Program-made: the position numbers and the translations under genes
The notes under the pieces: generated by a model
What the model was told of the DNA's origin: nothing
Database searches by the model: none
What the model saw: the letters and a program-made list of their open reading frames with translations, nothing else
NCBI GenBank assembly: GCA_039801085.1
Contig: JBDRTY010000002.1
Span: 443,339 to 507,338, forward strand
From: a candidate division WOR-3 bacterium
Lineage (GTDB): Bacteria > Hydrothermota > Tepidihabitantia > Tepidihabitantales > Tepidihabitantaceae
Direction of reading: 5' to 3'
DNA: 64,000 nucleotides
Shown here: positions 25,730 through 34,894 of the stretch, in pieces
How positions within the stretch are numbered: the stretch's first letter is position 1
How the letters are laid out: each line of letters begins with the position of its first letter

Positions 25730-27061
25730 ATGAAGAGTGGCAGAGTGCTGCTGAGTGTGGCACTGCTGTCAGGAATGGCTGCCGGACAGTTTGAGTTCGG
25801 CGTTATTTGTTCCACAACCAGCCGTTTCGCAACCGGACCCAGCAACAGTCACAAACTGGCTTATCGCTCCGAGATGCTTTATCCGGACCGGGATACGCTC
25901 ACACTCGTTTTTCAGTCACGGGAGAGTATCTATTACTGTTTATCCGGAAACGGTCCGGTTCAGCCCTGGAGCCGTCCGGTTGGCATTTATCCCGGTCGGG
26001 ATCCGGGAATCACCTGGGGCAGAGATAGCGATCGGCATCTGGTCTGGGTGATGAGCGATACCGGGTCGGGCGTGCCCAATGTTCATTACCGGAATCTGGA
26101 ATTCCGGATGCTGCCGGTGAATGTAAGTGCCAGCGGAACCGACTGCGGTCATCCGGATGTCTATGCGGACAGCACCGGGGTTGCCCATGTTGTCTGGGAG
26201 GAGGGTGCGGATCAACCGCAGATCTGGTATCGCACTGTCAATGAGAACGGGGTGATCAGTGGGCGGTTCCGGGTTTCAACGGACAGCACCGCTCAGTGTC
26301 GGTTTCCGGCGATCGAGTGCTTCCGGGACACTATTTATGTCATCTGGCAGGAGTTCAATCCGGCACAGCCTGCACCCTACCGGATTGTCCAGCGGCGTCA
26401 GGTGAATGGCACCTGGCTGCCGGTGCAGGTGCTGATGTCAGGTTCGGAACCGCTGGCACATCCGAGCCCTGACTTCGCTTCTGGTGACCGGTTTTCTGCT
26501 GCCTGGGAGGTCTGCACCGGCGGAAATTATGATCCCTATTTCGCCGGTGGCAATGGTGGCGGTTATCATACTGCCGGTATGTCAACGGTGCCGGTGGTGG
26601 CAACCGTGGGCACAGTCTGGTCCTACCTTTTCTGGCAGGAGGATTCAGCCGGATTTCAGGACATCTGCTATCATTTATATTATTTCATGACCGGCTGGAC
26701 CAGGGGCACGGTGCGCCGGCTGTTCAGTATCGGTGAACCGGTTCGTGCCCCCAGCGGTCTGGGTGCCCTTGCGGTCTGGACTCAGGGTGACACTTCCCCC
26801 TACAAGGTGATGTGGGGATTTTTCGGCTATCCGGTCGGAATTGAGGAGGCGGAACTGCGGCTGACCGGCAGGCAGTATTCAAAGTTTGTCAATGACGGCT
26901 CCGCACTTTTCATTCCTCAGCCGGGCGGGGTTGTTCTTGATATCAGCGGGCGCCGGATAGTTGACCTCAGACCCGGATTCAATGATCTGAGCCGGCTCCA
27001 GCGTGGAGTCTATTTTGTGCGTTCCGGTACTGAACTGCAGCGGATGATTTTGGTGCGCTGA
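25730..27061 (+). CDS. Secreted beta-propeller-like protein with C-terminal tail
   Basis: 443 residues. Signal peptide (MKSGRVLLSVALLSGMAAG), then several Asp-box-like or sialidase-like blades (VWVMSDTGSGVPNVHYRN, VVWEEGADQPQIWYRT, TIYVIWQEFNPAQ, YLFWQEDSAGFQDICYH). It ends in a FlgD/type-A-sorting-like tail (VVLDISGRRIVDLRPG then LQRGVYFVRSGTELQRMILV). Such tails mark proteins exported to the surface in several phyla. Binding partner unknown. Start fixed by a strong Shine-Dalgarno site. Confidence 0.75.
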   Translation: MKSGRVLLSVALLSGMAAGQFEFGVICSTTSRFATGPSNSHKLAYRSEMLYPDRDTLTLVFQSRESIYYCLSGNGPVQPWSRPVGIYPGRDPGITWGRDSDRHLVWVMSDTGSGVPNVHYRNLEFRMLPVNVSASGTDCGHPDVYADSTGVAHVVWEEGADQPQIWYRTVNENGVISGRFRVSTDSTAQCRFPAIECFRDTIYVIWQEFNPAQPAPYRIVQRRQVNGTWLPVQVLMSGSEPLAHPSPDFASGDRFSAAWEVCTGGNYDPYFAGGNGGGYHTAGMSTVPVVATVGTVWSYLFWQEDSAGFQDICYHLYYFMTGWTRGTVRRLFSIGEPVRAPSGLGALAVWTQGDTSPYKVMWGFFGYPVGIEEAELRLTGRQYSKFVNDGSALFIPQPGGVVLDISGRRIVDLRPGFNDLSRLQRGVYFVRSGTELQRMILVR

Positions 27062-27069
27062 AGGACGGG

Positions 27070-28659
27070 ATTATCGTCAGAAAGAAAACCGCATTTCTGT
27101 TACTTGCCGGTGTTCAGCTGGTGTTCGGCTGGTATGCGAGCCGGGTGGAATTTCAGCACCTGTGCTGGTCACCTGACAGTCGCCGGCTGGCTTTTACTGC
27201 CCGTTATTATGACGAAGGTTCGGATGTTGAGGGGCTGGAGAGCGGGGATGTGGTGGCGTGGGTGCGGGTTGACAGCCAGTTGCCGGTGCGAATCCTGACA
27301 CCATCGGTGATTAACCGTGTGATTCCGGATCATTCCGGTGAGCAGCTGGTACTGACTACCGGTTGGGGGGTGTTTACGCTCAATTTTGGTGACGGTTCGG
27401 TGCGGCAGCTGCTCCTGGTGGATGAGCCGGGCGACCGCCGGAACTATATTGAAGACGGGGTCTGGTCCGGTTCCGGCACCAGGTTAGCGCTGACTGTATT
27501 TGACTATAGCAGCAACCAGTTTCAGCTCCGGGAACTGGAGACAGACCGCGGCATGCTCCGGTCACCGGGCGCGGTTGCAGCCGATGCCGACTGGCTGGCG
27601 GTGCTTTATTATGAAGGCGACAGCGCGCTGGTTATTGCAGAAAGACCGCGGGCTGATTCTGCGGCACCGGTCAGTTTCTGGCGGCTGGTGCCGGACAGGA
27701 ACAGGAAGGAACCGCTGACTGCAGAGCAGATCAGGTCCGGGGCATTTCCTCTGATCAGTTACCGCGTGCCGGCTGAGGGTGAGATTGAGCTGGAAAGTCT
27801 GGGGGTGCCGGTGCGCAGGCTGAAACTGCAGCCGGGCGGGGAGATTGAGAGCGTAAAGTTTGCTCCTGATTGCCGGCATATTGCCTATACCAATTTTGAT
27901 GGTTCGAGACGGACGCTCTGGCTGGTAAAAACCGATGGCAGTGGCAACCGGCGACTGCCGGGTGCGGGACCGTATGCCTGGCAGGCAGACGGCAGCGGAC
28001 TGCTGATATTTCATAAGGACAGCATCGTTCATTTTGGGCTTGACGGCCGGGTTAAATATCTCTTTTCACTCAAGGGGTTTGAGGTCAGTGCAATTGTCCC
28101 GGCACCGGAGGGCAACCGGTTGCTTCTGGAACTGATTCAGGCGGATACCGGTCTGGTAGCAGTTGCCGAGCCGGATTCGGCTCATTTCCGGATTATTGGC
28201 AAAGGTTATCAGCCCCGATGGCTGAATGCCTATCGGGCATGCTTCCGCACTGCGACCGGATTTGGCAGGTATGACCTTACCTCCGGTGAACTGCAGATGG
28301 TAAACCTGATTACCAGCGGTTTTGCGCCGGAATGGCTTGATGACACCACCGTGATTTTCGCCGCCGGCACTGGTATCTATCAGACCACGGGCACCCGGCT
28401 TGAAGTTAAATATCCGGAGCAGCGGCAATGGTGGTGTGTCAATGTCAATACCGGCAGGATGTGGCAGTATCCGGATGCCTTCAGAGGCGGTTCAGCACCG
28501 GCGGTTCGGAAGGGCGCAGTTATTTCGCCGGACCGCAGACTGAAGGCGTGGATCGGTGATGCCGGACCGAGAAACGGACTTAACCGTCCTGCGGTCTATG
28601 TCAGCGATGTCAAGGGCGGTGGAAGGCGTATCGTTGCCGGTCCCTGGACCAACTACTGA
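27070..28659 (+). CDS. Exported TolB/WD-like beta-propeller protein
   Basis: About 529 residues if translation begins at ATT 27070; the first normal start (GTG 27121) would lose most of a clear signal peptide (RKKTAFLLLAGVQLVFGWYA). AAGGACGGG lies just before the ATT. Blades resemble TolB/DPP-type propellers (LCWSPDSRRLAFTARYYD, VKFAPDCRHIAYTNFDGSRR, YAWQADGSGLLIFHKDS). No enzymatic residues recognised. It follows the previous secreted protein by 8 bp and overlaps the convergent glycosyltransferase gene by 7 bp. Confidence 0.65.
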   Translation: MIVRKKTAFLLLAGVQLVFGWYASRVEFQHLCWSPDSRRLAFTARYYDEGSDVEGLESGDVVAWVRVDSQLPVRILTPSVINRVIPDHSGEQLVLTTGWGVFTLNFGDGSVRQLLLVDEPGDRRNYIEDGVWSGSGTRLALTVFDYSSNQFQLRELETDRGMLRSPGAVAADADWLAVLYYEGDSALVIAERPRADSAAPVSFWRLVPDRNRKEPLTAEQIRSGAFPLISYRVPAEGEIELESLGVPVRRLKLQPGGEIESVKFAPDCRHIAYTNFDGSRRTLWLVKTDGSGNRRLPGAGPYAWQADGSGLLIFHKDSIVHFGLDGRVKYLFSLKGFEVSAIVPAPEGNRLLLELIQADTGLVAVAEPDSAHFRIIGKGYQPRWLNAYRACFRTATGFGRYDLTSGELQMVNLITSGFAPEWLDDTTVIFAAGTGIYQTTGTRLEVKYPEQRQWWCVNVNTGRMWQYPDAFRGGSAPAVRKGAVISPDRRLKAWIGDAGPRNGLNRPAVYVSDVKGGGRRIVAGPWTNY

Positions 28660-29702
28660 AGATAAGAGCTCAGCAGCCGGGCAGCGGTTTCAGCACCGGT
28701 GATCGGAAATTTCCCCCAGCCCGCCTGTGCCATTTCTGCCAGTCTGCCGGCGTGGCGCAGGGTATTGATGATTGAGCCCAGTTTCTGCGGTTGAGTTAGC
28801 GGCAGACATACCCCGTGTTCTGCAGCAAAGGTGAAATTCAGGGGCGCAAACGGTCCGATATGCGGTAGCAGGGTAAACATCGGCAAGCCCAGGCCCAGCG
28901 TCCAGTTGGTTCGCTCGTGCGCTGCTGCCACCATCAGGTCAATTTCGGGAAAAAGCGCGGCGGTCTTTTCATTCTCATCAGCCCGGGAGGGAAATACCAT
29001 GGTGCCGGGAAGTCTGGGGGCAAATCTACCCTCGGTGCCGGCAAAGACAAGCACCTGGTGTCCAGCATCAAGACAGGAGCGGGCGGCAAGGCAGAGCGCC
29101 TTCATATGGGGGCGGGGATAGGCGCCGGAGGTGAAGAAGGCAACGGTCAGCGGCTGGTCAGTGCGGTAGCGCGCCAGGCGACTATGGAAGGCGGTTTCTG
29201 CACGCGCCAGCAGTTGCGGTTCGATGAGCAGTCCGGTGACCGCCACTCTTTCGCTGCTGATGCCCAGCGCCTCAAAACACCGGGCGGTCGGCTCCAGCGG
29301 GACAAGAATCAGTTCCGCTTCAGCGATGGCGGCACTTTTCGGAGCGGCGATCTCACCGTGCAGATAGACAACCCGGCAGACCGGTGCCAGCAGCCGGGCG
29401 AGGAGTGGATGGTCAACAAGCACGATTCCCGGGAAACTGCCAAATTCTTTCCTCAGTTTAGGATCAAGCAATGATAATACCGATGCGGAAACCGTTCCGG
29501 ATTGCCGTATCCGGTTGTAAATTCCGGTCAGCGGTCCGCCTCTGCCGCCAAGCCGGTAGAGCTGTCTTAACAGCCGCCAGCCCGGTCCTGGTGGTGTCAG
29601 TCTGGGTACATCGGGCAGAAACGAGAGCACGGAGTCAAGATAGTTCGGATGTCCCCGCCCGATTCCGGCGGAAATGGCAACAAACCGGTTTCCTGGTGTG
29701 AT
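28653..29702 (-). CDS. MurG-like UDP-glycosyltransferase family protein
   Basis: About 350 residues of GT-B appearance. N-terminal NRFVAISAGIGRGHPNYLDS resembles the glycine loop of MurG/diacylglycerol glucosyltransferases, the middle has RVVYLHGEIAAPK, and the C-terminal half has LTVAFFTSGAYPRPH and a donor-site-like EIDLMVAAAHERTNWTLGLG. Acceptor unknown. A frame from ATG 29762 is open, but a promoter (TTGACG-16-TATACT, 29737-29710) points to initiation at ATC 29702, which also fits the family N-terminus. The start is therefore uncertain. Confidence 0.6.
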   Translation of the reverse strand: MTPGNRFVAISAGIGRGHPNYLDSVLSFLPDVPRLTPPGPGWRLLRQLYRLGGRGGPLTGIYNRIRQSGTVSASVLSLLDPKLRKEFGSFPGIVLVDHPLLARLLAPVCRVVYLHGEIAAPKSAAIAEAELILVPLEPTARCFEALGISSERVAVTGLLIEPQLLARAETAFHSRLARYRTDQPLTVAFFTSGAYPRPHMKALCLAARSCLDAGHQVLVFAGTEGRFAPRLPGTMVFPSRADENEKTAALFPEIDLMVAAAHERTNWTLGLGLPMFTLLPHIGPFAPLNFTFAAEHGVCLPLTQPQKLGSIINTLRHAGRLAEMAQAGWGKFPITGAETAARLLSSYLQ

Positions 29703-29709
29703 GATAGGA

Positions 29710-29737
29710 AGTATAAGTAAACGCGTTCCAGCGTCAA
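29710..29737 (-). promoter_or_regulatory. Putative promoter of the glycosyltransferase gene
   Basis: Minus strand TTGACG (29737-29732), 16-bp spacer, TATACT (29715-29710), 7 nt to an in-frame ATC. It lies back-to-back with the plus-strand promoter at 29744. Confidence 0.45.
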
Positions 29738-29743
29738 ATACTA

Positions 29744-29772
29744 TTGACAGGAATAGAATCATATATTATAAA
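29744..29772 (+). promoter_or_regulatory. Putative promoter upstream of kelch-like fragment
   Basis: TTGACA (29744-29749), 17-bp spacer, TATAAA (29767-29772), 15 nt before the ATG at 29788. AT-rich surroundings. Confidence 0.5.
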
Positions 29773-29787
29773 AATAATACAATTTTT

Positions 29788-30456
29788 ATGCTTTCTGCAT
29801 CCACTGGTTATCTGGCAGGTTACTCACCAGCCAGTAACAGTTGGAGAAGCTCGGATCGGCTGCCAACTGCAGAGTTAGGACCTGGCGGTGCACTCTGCTC
29901 ATACAATCGTAATACAAATGAATTGTTTATTTACTGCCTTGCAGGTGACCTGCCGTCTGGTAGTGACCGGAAAACATATAAGAAAAATGTGAATTTCCGC
30001 TGGGAGTATTTCGGTGGGATTGACACCGATGTCCGGATGGGTGGTGCAATTACTGCGGATTATTATCTGGGTTACATCTATGCGTTTGTAGGTGGTGGTT
30101 CGCGAGACTTTTACCGCCGATGGTGGGGCAGTTACGAGGAACCTGAGAGTGGTGGTGGACAGGCGGAGGGTGTATTACTTGACGATAGTTGTCGGGGCAA
30201 TTCAATCTTAGTCCGTCAGGGGGAAATGGTCAGATTACCCTGCCGGGTGGCAAAGCCGGGCTGGGTCAGGAGTGATGTCTATTCAATCTCCGGCAGGAAA
30301 ATCAGGGGCTTAATCATCGGTCAGTCTGGCTCCGGTTATCCGGTTGTGGAATGGGATACCCGTGATGATGCCGGCAGGTCCGTTTCCGCCGGGGTTTATC
30401 TGGTCCGGTTTGCCACCGGTAATAAAGCACAGACTGTCCGTGTGGTTATAAAGTAA
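29788..30456 (+). pseudogene. 5'-truncated kelch-like surface protein
   Basis: The frame from ATG 29788 encodes 222 residues with no signal peptide. It begins inside a kelch-like blade (MLSASTGYLAGYSPASNSW), and the reading frame before the ATG continues the blade (RIIYYKNNTIF). A complete C-terminal tail follows (VEWDTRDDAGRSVSAGVYLV then FATGNKAQTVRVVIK), typical of the other secreted proteins here. A surface protein that keeps its tail but lacks signal and first blades is probably a remnant. The alternative is a cytoplasmic protein started at 29674. Confidence 0.55.
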
Positions 30457-30471
30457 AAGGGGGTGTCCGTG

Positions 30472-33036
30472 ATGCACCCGGGGAAGCCCTTATCCATAAG
30501 CAGTAATTTGAAGCTGGCGGTTTTTGCAGTGCTGGTATCGGTTCTTAATGCAGTTCTTTATGCTCAGGTTATTGAACGGATGACACCACTTCCCTGGCTG
30601 GATTATAATGGAGCACTGGAGCCGTATGGTGTCGTGGCTAAGGAACTTGTTCTTTCGCAAACCGAGAATAAATTGTACTGTGTCAGTGATCACTGGATTT
30701 CGGTGATTGACTGCGAAACAAACCGTATTATCAAAGAGATTCCGTATGTTCGACGATTTGATGATACCTATGGTTATGCCGGATTCTGGCACAGGAGAAC
30801 CAACCGGGCATATCTCTATTCACTGGGCGGGGTGGATGTGATTGACTTTCACAATGACAGTCTAATTGCCCAACTCTGGACTATCAACGAAAGTTTTCAG
30901 GGTATGGTTTATGACGATTCAATGGATTGCCTGGCGGTTTGTGATGAAAGTACTGAATTGAGAAGGTTTAATGCAGTGGTATTTTTTGACGGGTTAACCC
31001 ATCGTCTGATTGATTATGTTGTGATAGGGTCCGGAATCCCGGTGCGGATTGTCTGGGCACCTGAGATTCAGAAGTATTATGTTCTAAGTTCAATCCATTT
31101 AGGCTCAATATATTTCACCTACTGGCTGAATATCATTGATGCCCGGACCAGACCTTTGGTTGCTGAACAGGTTCTTATCAGCGATTCCGCGTGGGAAGTA
31201 AGATCTTCAGATATGATTTATGTCAATCAGCACCGGAAGGTTTACCTGGCTTTGGGGAATGAGTTGGTGGTCTTTGACTGTCGTGGTGATTCGGTATACC
31301 GTCGGTTAAATGCCGCTGCTAATTTACTTGCTTATGATCCCGGTCTGGATAAAATCTATGCTGTAACCACAGGAGGCGATTCAACAATTTATGTAATCAG
31401 GGCGGCAAGTGACAGCATACTGGGCCGACTGATTCTGCCGTGTATTACACCTGATCAGTCTTACGGACTGATTCCGATTCCGGAATTAAAAAGGCTCTAT
31501 CTTTACTCTAATGTCGGGGTTGCGGTAATTGACTGCCAGACAGATTCGTTAATTACACTGCTCGCTGTTAATAATAACCGCCAGCAGGGTACAGTCTGCT
31601 ACAATCCCAACAACAATTGTCTTTACATCAGCAGTAGTAACCGGATATATGTATTTGATGCGGCAGCGCATCAGCTGGTGGACAGCATTCGGGGCGGCGT
31701 TCAGATCAGCGCTATCTTCTGGAATCCGGCGGTGCGGAAACTTTATGTTTTTGGCAATGTTTCGGACAGGTCGCTGTGTTCGGTTCTTGACGAGACCGGC
31801 AGGCTGCTGAAATCATTTGGAGTCGGCGCGCCGATTTATGACGAAATAAATGTCTGTTTACCGGATAAATCGGGAAACAAGATTTATGTGATAGTCAATG
31901 AGGATCAGATGGTGAAGGTGATTGACTGCATTGCCGATACGGTGCTCCGTGAGATTCCGGTGCTACCCGACCCCTGGATGCTGACCAGGACAACCCGTGA
32001 TAAATACCTTTACTGTGTTCATTTCGCCGCTCCGAGCAGATTGACCGTCATTGATACCGAAACCGACAGCGTGGTGCAAACGGTTCCACTTGATTTCGAC
32101 GGGGCTATAGGGTGTTACTGGCATGCAGGTGTAAACAAAGTTTATATTGCCCATCACTTCAGGCCTTTTATTTCGGTGTATGACTGTTCATTGAAACGGG
32201 TAACTCATGTTATTCGGGTGCCTTATCCTGTTTGGTACATGTACTGCGATACTGTTTTCAACCGTGTTTATGTCTCGCCAATTCACCTTGACGGGGTGCT
32301 TTTTTCAATTGACGCCGGTGCTGATACGGTGCTGAAGCTGTTTCCGGGGGGGAGGTCTAGGGGCTGGGTAACCGGTGCTAATAATAAGGTATATTACAAC
32401 GCCCTTACACTTTCACCGCAGGGGTATGATGAGGTGATCGGAGTAATAGACTGTGCCCAGGAGAGTCTGATAAAGGTGATTTATCCGGGGGCAAGCGTTC
32501 AGACTTATTTGACGACAGCATTCTACGATAATAAGCTATTTATCCCCATAGACATTCGGGAGAGACCTGATGCGGGGAGGGTGGACACTACCGGGGTGAT
32601 CGTCGTTGACTGCATTAATGACCGGGTTATCGGTTACATAGAATTTCCGATTGGAGCACCGTATTTCACCTTATTTGTTGATGTTGACCGTGATGGACAC
32701 CGTCTCTTTGCCCAGTCCCGGAGCCGGATTTACACGATCAGGCTGACGCCACCTGGGACAAGTGAAGGTGATGGGTTTGGAGTCAGTGCGGTGACGGTCA
32801 GTCCCAATCCGGTTTCCGGGAATTGTGTTATCCGCGGTTCGCTGCCAACATCTCTCCTGGTGGTTTATGATAAAGCCGGCAGGACAGTCCGGATACTGAA
32901 GCCGGCAGTCAAAGCCGCAGAAACGGAGTGGCACTGGGACGGCAGAGATGAAAAAGGTAATGCCGTTCCCGCGGGCGTTTATTTTGTCCGGGCGGCAGGA
33001 TCACCCAAAGGGGGAAGGCTGGTTCTGATTCGCTGA
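30472..33036 (+). CDS. Large secreted YncE/NHL-like beta-propeller protein
   Basis: About 854 residues. Signal peptide (LKLAVFAVLVSVLNAVLYAQ), then more than ten repeats of the pattern WISVIDCETNRIIKEIPYV, VAVIDCQTDSLITLLAVNNN and LTVIDTETDSVVQTVPLD, i.e. YncE-type blades, enough for two propellers. A FlgD-like C-terminal tail ends it (VSPNPVSGN, WHWDGRDEKGNAVPAGVYFV). AAGGGGG lies before GTG 30469 / ATG 30472; either may initiate. It starts right after the truncated kelch-like gene. Ligand unknown. Confidence 0.75.
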   Translation: MHPGKPLSISSNLKLAVFAVLVSVLNAVLYAQVIERMTPLPWLDYNGALEPYGVVAKELVLSQTENKLYCVSDHWISVIDCETNRIIKEIPYVRRFDDTYGYAGFWHRRTNRAYLYSLGGVDVIDFHNDSLIAQLWTINESFQGMVYDDSMDCLAVCDESTELRRFNAVVFFDGLTHRLIDYVVIGSGIPVRIVWAPEIQKYYVLSSIHLGSIYFTYWLNIIDARTRPLVAEQVLISDSAWEVRSSDMIYVNQHRKVYLALGNELVVFDCRGDSVYRRLNAAANLLAYDPGLDKIYAVTTGGDSTIYVIRAASDSILGRLILPCITPDQSYGLIPIPELKRLYLYSNVGVAVIDCQTDSLITLLAVNNNRQQGTVCYNPNNNCLYISSSNRIYVFDAAAHQLVDSIRGGVQISAIFWNPAVRKLYVFGNVSDRSLCSVLDETGRLLKSFGVGAPIYDEINVCLPDKSGNKIYVIVNEDQMVKVIDCIADTVLREIPVLPDPWMLTRTTRDKYLYCVHFAAPSRLTVIDTETDSVVQTVPLDFDGAIGCYWHAGVNKVYIAHHFRPFISVYDCSLKRVTHVIRVPYPVWYMYCDTVFNRVYVSPIHLDGVLFSIDAGADTVLKLFPGGRSRGWVTGANNKVYYNALTLSPQGYDEVIGVIDCAQESLIKVIYPGASVQTYLTTAFYDNKLFIPIDIRERPDAGRVDTTGVIVVDCINDRVIGYIEFPIGAPYFTLFVDVDRDGHRLFAQSRSRIYTIRLTPPGTSEGDGFGVSAVTVSPNPVSGNCVIRGSLPTSLLVVYDKAGRTVRILKPAVKAAETEWHWDGRDEKGNAVPAGVYFVRAAGSPKGGRLVLIR

Positions 33037-33064
33037 CCGCGGTTTTCCGGGACAATTTCCTTAC

Positions 33065-33092
33065 TGGACACCTCGCAGAATTTACTGATAAT
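33065..33092 (+). promoter_or_regulatory. Promoter of the ABC exporter pair
   Basis: TGGACA (33065-33070), 16-bp spacer, GATAAT (33087-33092), 8 nt to the ATG at 33101; leaderless layout. Confidence 0.5.
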
Positions 33093-33100
33093 TTAGGTCT

Positions 33101-34894
33101 ATGTTTCATGGTGAGTTCATGCTGCCTGAGGAGGAGGAGCGGGCACAGGGCCGGGCAATTGATTACCTGCGCCGGCTCTGGCCCTTCTTCTCTCCATATC
33201 TGGGCAGGATTGTGGCAGCCGGCCTGCTGCTGCTGGTCTCGAGCGGGCTTTCGCTGCTCGGTCCGGTGCTTTTGAAGCGGGCGATTGATGTCAACCTCGT
33301 CCGGAGTGACCTGCACGGGCTGGCAATTACCTCGCTTTTATATCTGGCGGTTCAGACCGGCATCTTCGTTGCCACCTATTACCAGCTCGTGTGGCTGGCG
33401 CAGGTGGGTGAACAGGGTGCGGCAGATCTGAAAAGGCGGCTGTTTGAGCACATCCTGAAACTGCCGATGTCCTTTTTTGATCAGAATCCGAGCGGAAAGC
33501 TCATCTCCCGGGTTGAGAGTGACACCGAGGCGCTGAAGATGCTTTTCACCCGGACCTCGGTCGTGCTGCTCCAGAGCGGCCTGATGCTTGTGGGGATGAG
33601 CGTAATCATGGGCATTACCAGCTGGCGGCTTTATCTGCTGGTGGCGATGCTTCTGCCGCCGTTTGTGCTTGCCTTTTACCTGTTTCAGAAGAAGGTCCGG
33701 CCGGTTTATCTTGAGGTCCGGCGCCGGGTGGCTGATATCAACAATCTGGTGGTGGAGGCGCTGCGCGGACTGCCGGTGATTCAGGTGTTCAATCAGGAGG
33801 GGAATTTCGCTGCCCGGATGGACCGGCTGAACCGGCAGAAGTTCACGGGTGAGCTGAAGGCGTCCTATCTCTGGTATGCGGTCTGGTTTCTGGTTGATTT
33901 CGGTGAACTCTTGGGGATCGGACTGGTGCTGGCGGTCGGCGGGAGCTGGGCTTTGAAGGGTGCGCTGACCGTCGGCACGCTCGTGCTTTTTATCTCCTAT
34001 ATCAGCCGGCTCTTTGCTCCGCTGCGGGCGATTTCGGACCAGATTAACATCATGCAGCGGGCGTTTGCCTCAGCGGAGCGGGCGCTGAAAATTCTGGACC
34101 AGCAGCCCGAGCCTGCCGGCAGAATCACCGGTCCGCTCAGGTTCAATCAGGAGATTGAGTTTCAGGGGGTGTGGTTTGCGTATGAAGGTGAGGAGTATGT
34201 GCTCCGGGATATAAATCTCAGAATCGGCCGGGGCGAGAAGGTGGCACTGGTCGGTGAGACCGGCGGGGGCAAGAGTTCACTCATCGGACTGATTCTGAAA
34301 TTTTACCGTCCGCAGCAGGGGAGGATCCTCTTTGACGGCATCGACCTGCAGGAGATTGATAATGAGTCATTGCGCCGGCTGACCGGATTTGTGCCGCAGG
34401 AGGTGGTGCTGTTTCCGGGCACGGTGCTGGACAACCTCCGGCTGTTTGACCAGACTGTTACCCCCGAACAGGTGATCCGGGCGGCAGAGCGGGTGCGGAT
34501 TGACGAATCGATCCGGCGTTTTGCTCAGGGGTATGAAACCCCGGTTACCGAAGCTGGCGCGAATCTTTCGCTGGGTGAAAGGCAGCTGCTGGCATTCGCC
34601 CGGGCGCTGGTGCGGGACCCGCAGATGCTGATTCTGGATGAGGCGACATCTGCAATCGATCCCCAGACCGAAAGGCTGATTCAGGAGGGCATGCAGGAGC
34701 TGCTTGCCGGCAGAACCGCCATCATCATTGCTCACCGGCTGGCAACGATTCAGCTGGTTGATCGGATCGTCGTGGTCCACAAGGGCAGGATCGCAGAGCA
34801 GGGCGCGCATGAGGAGCTGCTGAGAAAAGACGGCATCTATGCCCGGCTTTTCCGGCTGCAGTTTGTCGAGCAGGCGGTGGGGAGCAATGGCTAG
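33101..34894 (+). CDS. ABC exporter half-transporter, subunit with catalytic Glu
   Basis: 597 residues: six-helix exporter membrane domain and ATPase with Walker A (VGETGGGKSS), Walker B ending in Glu (MLILDEATSAID) and H-loop (IAHRLAT). The signature is degenerate (LSLGERQ). With the next gene, whose signature is canonical but whose Walker B ends in Asp, this makes an asymmetric heterodimer of the TM287/288 or BmrCD type with one competent and one degenerate ATP site. Lipid or drug export is likely; the substrate is unknown. Confidence 0.88.
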   Translation: MFHGEFMLPEEEERAQGRAIDYLRRLWPFFSPYLGRIVAAGLLLLVSSGLSLLGPVLLKRAIDVNLVRSDLHGLAITSLLYLAVQTGIFVATYYQLVWLAQVGEQGAADLKRRLFEHILKLPMSFFDQNPSGKLISRVESDTEALKMLFTRTSVVLLQSGLMLVGMSVIMGITSWRLYLLVAMLLPPFVLAFYLFQKKVRPVYLEVRRRVADINNLVVEALRGLPVIQVFNQEGNFAARMDRLNRQKFTGELKASYLWYAVWFLVDFGELLGIGLVLAVGGSWALKGALTVGTLVLFISYISRLFAPLRAISDQINIMQRAFASAERALKILDQQPEPAGRITGPLRFNQEIEFQGVWFAYEGEEYVLRDINLRIGRGEKVALVGETGGGKSSLIGLILKFYRPQQGRILFDGIDLQEIDNESLRRLTGFVPQEVVLFPGTVLDNLRLFDQTVTPEQVIRAAERVRIDESIRRFAQGYETPVTEAGANLSLGERQLLAFARALVRDPQMLILDEATSAIDPQTERLIQEGMQELLAGRTAIIIAHRLATIQLVDRIVVVHKGRIAEQGAHEELLRKDGIYARLFRLQFVEQAVGSNG

